DNA from: Ignavibacteriales bacterium CG12_big_fil_rev_8_21_14_0_65_30_8
GTDB taxonomy: Bacteria; Bacteroidota; Ignavibacteria; Ignavibacteriales; Ignavibacteriaceae
Assembly (NCBI GenBank): GCA_002783525.1
Contig: PFGS01000188.1
Location: 1 to 13,010, forward strand
Direction: 5' to 3'
Length of the DNA stretch: 13,010 nucleotides
Numbering within the stretch: the stretch's first letter is position 1; the number at the start of each line of letters is the position of its first letter. The position numbers were made by a program, and so were the translations under genes. The notes under the pieces are model-generated. The model was not told where the DNA came from and searched no databases. It worked only from the letters and a program-made list of their open reading frames with translations. Below are positions 1 through 8,096 of this stretch, piece after piece.

Positions 1-63
1 ATACAGAGCTTTAGCAGGAGGATTCTACATTTTTAAACACGAGTATATTTTTATATTTCAAAA

Positions 64-91
64 GTAGAGACATTATATATAATGTCTCTAC
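64..91. repeat. 28-bp perfect palindrome
   Basis: The left arm GTAGAGACATTATA (64-77) is the exact reverse complement of 78-91, with no spacer; complementarity stops at 63/92. The GTAGAGAC...GTCTCTAC ends resemble, from memory, dispersed palindromic repeats with the same ends in Bacteroidota and cyanobacteria, so this may be a REP-like unit. It could also form a hairpin in RNA or be a dimeric operator for the gene just downstream. The ATG at 82 lies inside the right arm, which argues against that start. Confidence 0.75.
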
Positions 92-99
92 AATTATTT

Positions 100-741
100 A
101 TGTATTACTCTTTAACACAAATAGAAAATGAATTAAAAAAAAGACTTCCTTATCCATACATTTGGGGACGAAAACAAAACGATAGTTTTGACAAACAAAC
201 AAATTTCATTTATTCAATTCAACAATTCGACACACTTTTAACAGAGATTAAAAAAAATTTTGAAAAATATTCTAACTATGATGACATATTTAATTATGCT
301 CTTAACAGGTGGTACAATTTCTGGTCTGCAAATGCTGTTGAACAAATATTTTGTTCTTTCCCAAATGTTAAACCAGCACATAACAGCAAAGACAGGCTAA
401 TTGATTTTTCAATTGAAGGCGCTTCATTTGACCATAAAACTTCTGTCTTCCCTAAAAAATATAATTTGCCAATTGATGAAGCTATAAAACAAACACCTGA
501 ATTGATAAAATGGTTTTACAAGAACCAATCACAACAGCAAAGAAAACATTTAAAGAACAGACTCTTTATCGTTTTATATTCACCTGATGGAGAACATTGG
601 AAATTAAAGGCAGAAATTTCTTGGCTAAAAAAAATAATAGATCACTATATGATAGGCTTCAATCCAAATTATTTAATGAAATTTTCCTTAGAAAAAAACA
701 AAACTATAATCTCAGATATTATCTGGGCAGTTAAGAAATAA
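100..741 (+). CDS. Hypothetical protein, probable PD-(D/E)XK nuclease fold
   Basis: I do not recognise a named family. From the ATG at 100 the protein is 213 aa. A longer version from the ATG at 82 is open, but that codon sits within the 64-91 palindrome, so I prefer 100; neither has a clear ribosome binding site. The middle carries a pattern typical of the restriction-endonuclease fold: a helix with E81 (NAVEQIF), then D102 in a beta strand (RLIDFSI), then D111-x-K113 (FDHKTS), with a basic/Gln-rich helix and a beta strand (RLFIVLYS, about 154-161) after it. There is no signal peptide or membrane segment. Its neighbours downstream are metabolic and 91 bp away, so it is probably a separate unit. 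It could be a type II restriction enzyme whose methylase lies upstream of the window, or another nuclease-like protein. The fold call is inference from motif spacing only. Confidence 0.6.
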   Translation: MYYSLTQIENELKKRLPYPYIWGRKQNDSFDKQTNFIYSIQQFDTLLTEIKKNFEKYSNYDDIFNYALNRWYNFWSANAVEQIFCSFPNVKPAHNSKDRLIDFSIEGASFDHKTSVFPKKYNLPIDEAIKQTPELIKWFYKNQSQQQRKHLKNRLFIVLYSPDGEHWKLKAEISWLKKIIDHYMIGFNPNYLMKFSLEKNKTIISDIIWAVKK

Positions 742-832
742 CCAAGCCACATCTTTAATTATCATTAATTAAATATTTATAATTATCTTTTAAAATATTA
801 TAGTTCATTTTTTATAATTTTTAACAATTAAT
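742..832 (+). promoter_or_regulatory. AT-rich intergenic region, candidate promoter for ygfK
   Basis: This 91-bp gap is the only sizeable space before the plus-strand metabolic genes and probably holds their promoter. A TATAAT at 813-818 lies 14 bp before the ATG at 833, with a weak TTAAAA at 790-795 spaced 17 bp upstream. In DNA this AT-rich such matches arise by chance, and that -10 would leave a very short leader, so the box assignment is weak. I see no clear operator repeat or terminator hairpin for the preceding gene. Confidence 0.25.
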
Positions 833-3800
833 ATGAGCGATAGATTTTACAGAATACCTATAAAAAAACTCTTTAGATGGATCACAAACGAAGAAGAGCT
901 TGGAAGAATTTTTGGTCTTTACAAAAAAAATCTTTTCATCCCAAAATCTAACGATACTTTTAGAATGACAAGATACTGTCAGCTTCTTGAAACACCTATA
1001 GGTGTTGCTGCCGGACCACAGACACAGCTTGCTCACAACATTATTGCATCCTGGTTATGTGGAGCCAGATATATAGAACTTAAAACAGTTCAAACACTCG
1101 ATGAAATAGAGGTAACCAAACCATGCATTGATATGGAAGACGAAGGTTACAATTGTGAATGGTCGCAAGAACTAAAAGTTCAAGATTCGTTTGATGAATA
1201 TTTAAATGCCTGGATATTAATTCATATTCTAAAACATAAATTTGGTTGGAACACAGAAGAACCGGGATTCATTTTTAATATGAGTGTAGGTTACGATCTG
1301 AAAGGAATTCTAAATCACAATGTCCAATGGTTTTTAGATAAAATGAATAATTGTAAAGATGAATTAGAAGAAAAGATTGAAATACTAATTCCATTTTATC
1401 CAGATATAAAAGACTTAAACATTCCTTATCATATATCTGATAATATTACACTCTCAACAATGCACGGCTGTCCGCCGGATGAAATTGAAAAAATAGGAAA
1501 ATATTTTATTGAAGAAAGAAAACTTCAGACAGCTATAAAATTAAATCCTACGCTTTTGGGACCTGAAAAAGTTAGATATATCTTAAATGAAAAACTTGGT
1601 TATGAAATTACAGTACCCGATGAAGCATTTGAACACGACTTAAAATATGATGATGCGGTTAAGATGATAAAATCACTTACAAAAATAGCCAAAGAAAATA
1701 ATGTTCAGTTTGGATTAAAGTTAACCAACACACTAGAATCATTAAACTCAACACATTGGCTTCCTAAAAAAGAAAAAATGGTTTACACAAGCGGAAGGGC
1801 ACTTCATCCTTTAAGTATAAATCTTGCTTCGAAACTTCAATCGGATTTTAACGGCACGCTCGATCTAACATTCTCTGCCGGTGTTGATGCCTTTAATGTA
1901 ACAGATACACTTGCTTGTGGATTAACTCCAATTACTGTCTGCTCTGATCTGCTGAAACCCGGAGGTTATTTAAGGCTGACACAATATTTAGAAAATTTAG
2001 AAAAAAATATTTCTGAAAGTGGTTCAAAGAATATTGAAGAGTTTATAAGATCAAAAGATCAAAACAACTCTTCCCTTTCTTCTGCAAGTTTGAGTAATTT
2101 AAAAAAATATTCAGAATCAATTCTTAAAAATAAAACCTATCATAAAAGTAATTTCCCTTATGAAAATATTAAAACACAAAGAGAGTTAACAGAATATGAC
2201 TGCATCAAAGCACCTTGCATAAAAACCTGCGCTGTTGAACAAAATGTCCCCGAGTATATGTATCACACAGCAAAAGGTGATTATGAAAACGCATTTAAAG
2301 TAATTCTAAAAGATAACCCGCTTCCAAATATTACGGGAAATGTCTGTGATCATTTATGTCAGACAAAATGTACAAGAATTAATTACGACAATCCTTTGCT
2401 CATCCGTGGTATTAAAAGATTTATTTCTGAAAAATACGAAGGAAAAATAAACTTAATAAAAAAAGATAAAAATGGATTAAAGGCTGCAATAATTGGTGCC
2501 GGTCCTTCCGGATTGACCTGCGCTTACTTTTTAGCAATAGAAGGTTTTGAGGTAAATATTTATGAAAGTAATTCTTTTTCGGGGGGAATGGTTTCTGGAT
2601 TTATACCAGTTTTTCGTTTGTCTGATAAACAAATTGAAGATGACATAAAAATAATAGAGCAATTGGGTGTTAAGATAAATTATGATCAAAAAATAACGAA
2701 AGAATCATTCTCTGAATTAAAACAAAAAAATGATTTTATTTTTGTTGGTATAGGCGCAAGTCTTAGTAAGAAATTACAAATACCCGGCGAAGAATTAGAA
2801 AATGTTTTTGATCAATTAAGTTTCCTTTCAAAAACAAGAATTGGAAACAAAATTAAGGCTGGCAAAAATATAGCAATTATAGGGGCAGGACTTTCTGCTG
2901 TTGATGCAGCTCGAACTGCAAATAGAATAAAAGAAAAAGACGGTAAAGTTACGATGATCTACCGTCGTACAAAAAATGAAATGCCCGTAGGAGATGATGA
3001 AATTAAAGCAGTACTTGAAGAAGGAATTGATTTGATAGAACTAGCCGCACCATTATCAATCAGTCAAAAGGATGAAAAGCTAAATATTAAATTGATTAAA
3101 ATGAAACTCGGTGATAAAGATGAATCCGGAAGAAGACGACCCATTCAGATAGAAAATTCAGAATTTAATTTAAATTTTGATTCAATAATTACCGCAATCG
3201 GTCAGGATATTTCTTATGATTTTATTGATGAAAAATCAATAAAAATAAATCACAAAACTTTTGAAACACAAATTCCGAATGTTTTTGCAGGCGGCGATGT
3301 TCTAAGAGGAGCTGATTCTTTGATCAATGCAATGGGAGACGGTAAAAAAGCTGCCGAAGAAATTATTAATCGTTCAAACAAAATTTTAAAGACAGAAACC
3401 GCCGAACAAAAAAAGAAATTATCTTTTGATGAATTCCAAAAAATACAAGCACATAGAAAATTTGGTGACGATTTACCTGAAATAAGTTTAGAGGAAAGAA
3501 CAGGTTTTAAAATGGTCCACCCTGTGTTGGATGAAGAAACTGCAAAACAGGAAGCAGAAAGATGCCTGTTTTGTGAAGATGTTTGTAATATATGTGTCGG
3601 AGTGTGTCCTAATTTTTCTAATGTTTCTTTTGAAGTTGAAAAAACCGAACTGCCCGTTTGGCAGATAATTAAGAAAGGAAATGATTTTTCTTTTAATCAG
3701 GTTGATTCATTTGTAGTTAAACAAGAAAATCAGATTTTAAATATTGGGGACTTCTGTAATGAGTGCGGCAATTGTGATACATTTTGTCCGACCAGCGGAG

Positions 3801-4102
3801 CACCGTATAAAACCAAACCACATTTTTATTTAACAGAAGGAAGTTTTAACAGTGAAAGGTTGGGATATTTTATTACAAATAATTCAATTAAATTTAAGAA
3901 CAACGGAAACTTAGAGAGTTTAAGTTTATCAAATGATTTTCTATTTTATGAATCTAATGATGTGATTGTTAAATTTAACAAAAATGATTTTTCAATTATG
4001 GAGATAAATTTTAAAACTGATGCTAAAGAGCTTAATTTAAAACACGCAGCAGAAATGTTTTTTTTATTGAAGAGTTTGAAAAACAATCCAATATTTACAT
4101 AA
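833..4102 (+). CDS. ygfK: YgfK: putative selenate reductase-type FAD/Fe-S oxidoreductase subunit
   Basis: A 1089-aa cytoplasmic flavo-iron-sulphur protein that aligns along its length with E. coli YgfK (about 1030 aa). Residues 1-400 form a dihydroorotate-dehydrogenase-like domain (GVAAGPQTQLAHNI near 57-70, LSTMHGCPPDEIE near 207-219, KLTNT near 296). A GltD-like Fe-S segment follows, with C457, C462, C466, C505, C509 and C513. Next come an FAD site (IIGAGPSG, 553-560) and an NAD(P)H site (IIGAGLSAVDAARTA, 682-696), with an AGGDV motif near 819-823. The C-terminus has ferredoxin cysteines at 911/914/918/921/925 and 975/978/981/985. The family is associated with selenium-linked molybdenum hydroxylase loci, and was called a selenate reductase subunit in E. 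coli; its true substrate is unsettled. The next gene starts 9 bp downstream, so the two are probably cotranscribed. I infer it exchanges electrons with the Mo hydroxylase or reduces a purine-derived intermediate with NAD(P)H. All expected cofactor residues appear intact. Confidence 0.93.
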   Translation: MSDRFYRIPIKKLFRWITNEEELGRIFGLYKKNLFIPKSNDTFRMTRYCQLLETPIGVAAGPQTQLAHNIIASWLCGARYIELKTVQTLDEIEVTKPCIDMEDEGYNCEWSQELKVQDSFDEYLNAWILIHILKHKFGWNTEEPGFIFNMSVGYDLKGILNHNVQWFLDKMNNCKDELEEKIEILIPFYPDIKDLNIPYHISDNITLSTMHGCPPDEIEKIGKYFIEERKLQTAIKLNPTLLGPEKVRYILNEKLGYEITVPDEAFEHDLKYDDAVKMIKSLTKIAKENNVQFGLKLTNTLESLNSTHWLPKKEKMVYTSGRALHPLSINLASKLQSDFNGTLDLTFSAGVDAFNVTDTLACGLTPITVCSDLLKPGGYLRLTQYLENLEKNISESGSKNIEEFIRSKDQNNSSLSSASLSNLKKYSESILKNKTYHKSNFPYENIKTQRELTEYDCIKAPCIKTCAVEQNVPEYMYHTAKGDYENAFKVILKDNPLPNITGNVCDHLCQTKCTRINYDNPLLIRGIKRFISEKYEGKINLIKKDKNGLKAAIIGAGPSGLTCAYFLAIEGFEVNIYESNSFSGGMVSGFIPVFRLSDKQIEDDIKIIEQLGVKINYDQKITKESFSELKQKNDFIFVGIGASLSKKLQIPGEELENVFDQLSFLSKTRIGNKIKAGKNIAIIGAGLSAVDAARTANRIKEKDGKVTMIYRRTKNEMPVGDDEIKAVLEEGIDLIELAAPLSISQKDEKLNIKLIKMKLGDKDESGRRRPIQIENSEFNLNFDSIITAIGQDISYDFIDEKSIKINHKTFETQIPNVFAGGDVLRGADSLINAMGDGKKAAEEIINRSNKILKTETAEQKKKLSFDEFQKIQAHRKFGDDLPEISLEERTGFKMVHPVLDEETAKQEAERCLFCEDVCNICVGVCPNFSNVSFEVEKTELPVWQIIKKGNDFSFNQVDSFVVKQENQILNIGDFCNECGNCDTFCPTSGAPYKTKPHFYLTEGSFNSERLGYFITNNSIKFKNNGNLESLSLSNDFLFYESNDVIVKFNKNDFSIMEINFKTDAKELNLKHAAEMFFLLKSLKNNPIFT

Positions 4103-4111
4103 ATTAATTTT

Positions 4112-6673
4112 ATGCAATTTGCACTAAACGGAAATATTAAAAATTATACAGACGATCCTGATCTTCCTTTGCTTACTTATTTAAGAGAACTGGAAGGAAT
4201 TACTTCTGCTAAAGACGGGTGTGCACCCCAGGCAGCCTGCGGTGCGTGTACGGTTGAACTGAACGGAAAAGGTGTTTTGTCCTGTGTAATTCCAATGAGC
4301 AGGGTTGAAAACGGAAACGTAATTACTACCGAAGGATTAAGCGAATATTATCAAAGAACAATTACTAATGCTTTTGTAGAAAAATGCGGAGTGCAGTGTG
4401 GTTTTTGCATTCCGGGTATTGTAATGCAATCAAGTGTTTTAATTAAGAATAAACCACAGCCGACAAGAGAAGAAATAGAAAGAGCATTAACGCCTAATCT
4501 ATGCAGATGTACAGGTTATAAAAAAATTATTGATGCAATAGAATATGCTTCCGAAGCAATAAGAGAAAATAAGGAAATTCCAAAACCAAAAAGTAGTGGT
4601 AATATCGGTAAAACTCATCCAAAATACGATGCCGATCAATTAGTGCTGGGTAAAAGTCATTATGTCGCCGATATGAATTTCCCAGATATGTTACACGGAG
4701 CTTTAAAGTTTAGTGATCACCCTCGTGCAAAAGTGATTTCAATAAATGTTGAAAAAGCAGAAAAATTTCACGGCGTAAAAAAAGTCTTCACTTCAAAAGA
4801 TATTCCCGGCAGCAGGTACACAGGATTAATAATTTCAGACTGGCCTTTAATAATAGAAGAAGGCGAAGAAACAAGATATGTGGGGGATGTACTTGCCGGA
4901 GTTGTTGCTGAATCAGAAAAAATTGCAAGGGAAGCTGTAAAATTAATTGAAGTAGAATATAAAGTTTTAACACCACTTTCTGATCCCGAAAGATCTCTTG
5001 ATAAAGAAAGTCCGCAACTTCATCCAAAAGGTAATTTACTTTCAGAGACAAAAATATACAGAGGTAATGTAGAGAAGGCAATCAAAGATTCTGATTTTAT
5101 ATCAACCGGAACTTACCAAACCCAAATGATTGAACACGGTTATATGGAACCAGAATGTTCAATTGCTCTTCCTGCAAACAATGGGGTTGAAATATATTCA
5201 CAAGGTCAGGGTATTTATGAAGACAGAAAGCAAATTGCCGGTCTTCTCAATTTGCCAGAAGAAAAAGTTAGAGTAATATTGATCCCAAACGGCGGTGGTT
5301 TTGGAGGAAAAGAAGATCTTTCCGTACAGGGTCACGCAGCGCTTTATTCTTTGATATTACAAAAACCCGTAAAAGTAATTTTAAACAGAGACGAATCCAT
5401 TTTAATGCACCCCAAAAGACATCCTATAAGAATGAACTACACAGTTGGATGTAATAAAGAAGGAAAACTTACCGTTCTAAAAGCAGATATGATAGGCGAC
5501 ACAGGCGCTTATGCTTCTGTAGGAATGAAGGTTCTTGAAAGATCGGCTGGACATGCAACCGGTCCTTATCATATTCCAAATGTTGATATAATTAGTAAAG
5601 CTGTTTACACAAATAATTTACCGTGCGGTGCAATGCGTGGTTTTGGTGTAAATCAAGTTGCTTTTGCTATTGAAGGCTGCATAGATGACTTATGTGAAAA
5701 AGGCGGCTTTGACCGATGGCAGTTCCGTTATGATAATGCTTTAACTGAAGGCGGAATGACATCAACCGGACAAATTATTAACAGAGGAAGCGGTGTAAGA
5801 AAAACCCTTGAAGCTGTGAAAGATATTTTTCAAAATTCTAAATATGCTGGCATTGCCTGCGGAATTAAAAATACCGGAATAGGAAACGGAATGGCTGATG
5901 AAGGAAAAGTTACTATTCAAATTGTTTCGCCTGAAAAGATTATTCTACATCACGGCTGGACTGAAATGGGACAAGGCGTTAACACAATGGCTGTTCAATT
6001 TTTATCTCACGAAACAGGAATTGATCCGGAAATTGTTAAGGTGATTGTTGATACCTCTGCAAATGCTTCAGCCGGGATGACAACTGCTTCAAGAGCCACT
6101 TCAATTATTGGTAACTCAATTGCAAATGCATGCATTCAACTCAAAGAGGACCTGAAAACAAAAACAATAAATGAACTTGTCGGTAATACATATAAAGGCG
6201 AATGGGTCTGCAACTGGACAACAAAACCCGGCAAAGATGTTGGAGAAATAATCACGCATTATTCTTACAGCTATGCAACGCAGGTTGTTGTTTTAAATGA
6301 AGAAGGGAAAATTGATAAAGTTATTGCGGCTCACGATGCCGGAAAAATAATTAATCCGGGCTTGTTCGAAGGACAAATAGAGGGATCGATTCATATGGGT
6401 TTGGGTTATGCATTAACTGAAGAAATTGAATTAGAGAACAGCAGACCAAAAAGTACAAAGTTAAGAAAAATGGGAATTTTAAGGGCAAAAGAAACTCCCA
6501 AAATGGAAGTAATAGGAATTGAAGTTCCCGATCCTCACGGACCATACGGTGTAAAAGGTGTTGGAGAAATCGGTCTTGTACCGACTGCAGCTGCAGTTGC
6601 AAATGCTTTTTATCAATATGACAGAATAAGATATTTCAAACTGCCAATTAAGAAAAGGGAAAAAATTAAATAA
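4112..6673 (+). CDS. xdh: Molybdenum hydroxylase, xanthine dehydrogenase family, fused [2Fe-2S] and Mo domains
   Basis: An 853-aa protein. Residues 1-150 are the two [2Fe-2S] domains: plant-type ferredoxin cysteines C37, C43, C46 and C58, then C96, C99, C131 and C133 (CGFC and LCRCTGYKKI). Residues about 165-850 are the molybdopterin-binding part, with SQGQG (363-367), GGGFGGKED (394-402), PCGAMRGFG (504-512), EMGQGVNTMAVQ (618-629) and the terminal GVKGVGE motif, whose Glu (E819) is the expected catalytic base. Length and layout match the 'selenium-dependent xanthine dehydrogenase' group and E. coli XdhD rather than a three-subunit XdhABC. No FAD (CO-dehydrogenase medium-chain) domain is present here or next door, so electrons must leave by another route; YgfK, encoded 9 bp upstream, is the obvious candidate. 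The likely substrate is a purine such as hypoxanthine or xanthine/urate, inferred from context. The labile selenium ligand of such enzymes cannot be read from sequence. Confidence 0.92.
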   Translation: MQFALNGNIKNYTDDPDLPLLTYLRELEGITSAKDGCAPQAACGACTVELNGKGVLSCVIPMSRVENGNVITTEGLSEYYQRTITNAFVEKCGVQCGFCIPGIVMQSSVLIKNKPQPTREEIERALTPNLCRCTGYKKIIDAIEYASEAIRENKEIPKPKSSGNIGKTHPKYDADQLVLGKSHYVADMNFPDMLHGALKFSDHPRAKVISINVEKAEKFHGVKKVFTSKDIPGSRYTGLIISDWPLIIEEGEETRYVGDVLAGVVAESEKIAREAVKLIEVEYKVLTPLSDPERSLDKESPQLHPKGNLLSETKIYRGNVEKAIKDSDFISTGTYQTQMIEHGYMEPECSIALPANNGVEIYSQGQGIYEDRKQIAGLLNLPEEKVRVILIPNGGGFGGKEDLSVQGHAALYSLILQKPVKVILNRDESILMHPKRHPIRMNYTVGCNKEGKLTVLKADMIGDTGAYASVGMKVLERSAGHATGPYHIPNVDIISKAVYTNNLPCGAMRGFGVNQVAFAIEGCIDDLCEKGGFDRWQFRYDNALTEGGMTSTGQIINRGSGVRKTLEAVKDIFQNSKYAGIACGIKNTGIGNGMADEGKVTIQIVSPEKIILHHGWTEMGQGVNTMAVQFLSHETGIDPEIVKVIVDTSANASAGMTTASRATSIIGNSIANACIQLKEDLKTKTINELVGNTYKGEWVCNWTTKPGKDVGEIITHYSYSYATQVVVLNEEGKIDKVIAAHDAGKIINPGLFEGQIEGSIHMGLGYALTEEIELENSRPKSTKLRKMGILRAKETPKMEVIGIEVPDPHGPYGVKGVGEIGLVPTAAAVANAFYQYDRIRYFKLPIKKREKIK

Positions 6674-6674
6674 G

Positions 6675-6728
6675 AAGATTACCGATATCTCCCGCCAGAT
6701 GCGGGCAAGTAATGATATCGGGAATCTT
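6675..6728 (+). repeat. Composite inverted repeat / nested hairpin between xdh and ssnA
   Basis: Two nested stems. The outer arms are 6675-6689 (AAGATT, A, CCGATATC) and 6714-6728 (GATATCGG, G, AATCTT), pairing 14 of 15 positions with an A/G mismatch at 6681/6722. The inner stem is CCCGC (6691-6695) with GCGGG (6701-6705) around the loop CAGAT. The spacers are 1 base on the left and 8 on the right. It is clearly more GC-rich than its surroundings and has no T-run immediately after it, so it is a poor intrinsic terminator. It may be a REP/MITE-like dispersed palindrome, or an RNA structure that stabilises or separates the upstream message from ssnA. The ATG at 6712 lies inside it. Confidence 0.8.
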
Positions 6729-6741
6729 TAAAAATAATAAT

Positions 6742-8067
6742 ATGATTCTTTTAAAAAATGCAAATATAATTCAATTCCACCCGCCAAAAATCACTTACAA
6801 TGTTGATGTTGTGATAGAAAATAAATTAATAATTGATGTCGGAAAAAATATCGGCAAAAATTATAAAGCTGGCAAAGAAATAAATTTAGAAAATAGATTT
6901 ATCTCAAGCGGATTAGTCTGCTCGCACAATCATTTTTATTCTGCACTTTCAAGAGGAATCTTGGCTGATATAAAACCTTGCAATAATTTTCTTGATATTT
7001 TAAAAAATCTGTGGTGGAAACTTGACCGGGCAATTGACGAAGAAATTCTTTATTACAGCGGTTTGATAGGAGCACTTGAAGCTGTTAAAGCTGGAACAAC
7101 ATCAGTAATAGATCACAATGCATCCCCTTCATTCATTTCGGGTTCTCTCACGACACTAAAAAAAGCATTTGAAAAAGCGGGACTTAGAGGAATTTTAGCT
7201 TACGAAATAACCGATAGAAACGGAATAGAGGGAATGGCAGAGGGTGTAAAAGAATCAATTGATTTTTCTAAAATTATAGATGAAGAAAAAAAATCTTCCG
7301 ATTCAAAATATTTAATTGAAACCGCAGTTGGCGCTCACGCTCCGTTTACACTAAGCAATAATTCATTGGAACAAATTAGCGAAGCGTTAATGATTTCTAA
7401 TCGAGGTCTTCACATTCATGTTTCTGAAGATGAAACAGATAATTCTTTTTCTCATCAAAATTTTAACAAAGATGTAATGCAAAGATTAGATGATTTTTCT
7501 CTGCTTAATGAAAAATCAATCATTGTACACGGAGTTTATTTAACTGATAATGATATTTCAATTTTAAATGAAAGAGATTCTTTCCTTGTTCATAACCCTC
7601 GTTCAAATATGAACAACGGTGTTGGTTACATGAAAAATCTTGATAAAGTTAAAAATGTTGGTCTTGGTACTGATGGAATCAGTTCTAATATGTTTGAAGA
7701 AACTAAATTTGCTTTTTTCAAAAACAACGATTCACAAGGCAAATTAACTCCTAATGATTTTATGAGATTTTTACAGAATGGAAATACTCTTTTAAAAAGA
7801 TATTTTAATAAAAATTTTGGGAAGATAGAAAAAGATTTTGCCGCTGACATTGTAATTTATGATTACTCACCTCCAACTCATTTTGTCTATGATAATATTG
7901 CCGGACATTTTATTTACGGATTTTCTTCCAGAGATGTTGAAACTGTTATTATAAACGGAAAAATTGTTTATGAAAACAGAAAATTTCCATTTGCAATAGA
8001 TAACATCTATTCAGAAGCAAGAGAAGCCTCTAAAAAACTTTGGGAAAAAATGGATAAGATTAACTGA
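6742..8067 (+). CDS. ssnA: SsnA: putative aminohydrolase/chlorohydrolase (amidohydrolase superfamily)
   Basis: From the ATG at 6742 this is 441 aa, almost exactly the length of E. coli SsnA, and it begins like it (MILLKNANIIQFHPP). An upstream in-frame ATG at 6712 is inside a hairpin and would add ten unrelated residues, so it is rejected. Metal and catalytic residues of the TatD/ATZ-type amidohydrolases are visible: HxH at 62/64 (CSHNHFYS), H224 and H226 (LHIHVSED, with E229), H263 (IVHGVY) and D311 (GTDGISS). Other SsnA hallmarks are KNLWWKLDRA and HNPRSNMNN. The protein is cytoplasmic. The family hydrolyses C-N bonds in rings or aminated purines and related compounds, like guanine deaminase and atrazine chlorohydrolase relatives; the exact substrate of SsnA is not settled from sequence. 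It follows xdh by 68 bp and probably belongs to the same unit despite the intervening hairpin. The stop is TGA, unlike the TAA used by the other genes here. Confidence 0.93.
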   Translation: MILLKNANIIQFHPPKITYNVDVVIENKLIIDVGKNIGKNYKAGKEINLENRFISSGLVCSHNHFYSALSRGILADIKPCNNFLDILKNLWWKLDRAIDEEILYYSGLIGALEAVKAGTTSVIDHNASPSFISGSLTTLKKAFEKAGLRGILAYEITDRNGIEGMAEGVKESIDFSKIIDEEKKSSDSKYLIETAVGAHAPFTLSNNSLEQISEALMISNRGLHIHVSEDETDNSFSHQNFNKDVMQRLDDFSLLNEKSIIVHGVYLTDNDISILNERDSFLVHNPRSNMNNGVGYMKNLDKVKNVGLGTDGISSNMFEETKFAFFKNNDSQGKLTPNDFMRFLQNGNTLLKRYFNKNFGKIEKDFAADIVIYDYSPPTHFVYDNIAGHFIYGFSSRDVETVIINGKIVYENRKFPFAIDNIYSEAREASKKLWEKMDKIN

Positions 8068-8096
8068 TCTTTATACGCTTTTTTAATTATAATAAA
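8068..8096. other. Convergent intergenic gap
   Basis: Only 29 bp separate the stop codons of the converging ssnA and the 487-aa PLP enzyme gene. The gap contains a T-run (8079-8084) and a purely A/T inverted repeat (TTATAA at 8087-8092 and 8097-8102, the latter overlapping the end of the minus-strand gene). The T-run precedes rather than follows the repeat on the plus strand, so I do not call a terminator. Transcripts from both sides probably overlap. Confidence 0.5.

Noticed and set aside
2..67. Frame open from the window edge to a TAG at 65-67 (21 codons), a possible 3' end of an upstream gene
   Set aside because: Too short to recognise, and its stop lies within the palindrome; another frame also reads in from the edge (to a TAA at 34-36), so openness alone is not evidence.
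82..99. ATG at 82 as start of the first gene
   Set aside because: It falls in the right arm of the perfect palindrome at 64-91; the ATG at 100 is in frame and gives a plausible N-terminus.
4788..5081. Minus-strand open frame opposite xdh, and similar antisense frames at 821-1036, 6351-6602, 7626-7850 and 11516-11821
   Set aside because: They are low-complexity Leu/Ser/Phe-rich antisense shadows of well-supported genes.
6712..6741. ATG at 6712 as start of ssnA
   Set aside because: The codon is inside the 6675-6728 hairpin, and the ten extra residues have no counterpart in E. coli SsnA, whose N-terminus matches the ATG at 6742.
8065..8067. TGA of ssnA as a selenocysteine codon, given the selenium-linked context
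   Set aside because: The protein is already at full SsnA length and the downstream sequence shows no family similarity or SECIS-like hairpin.
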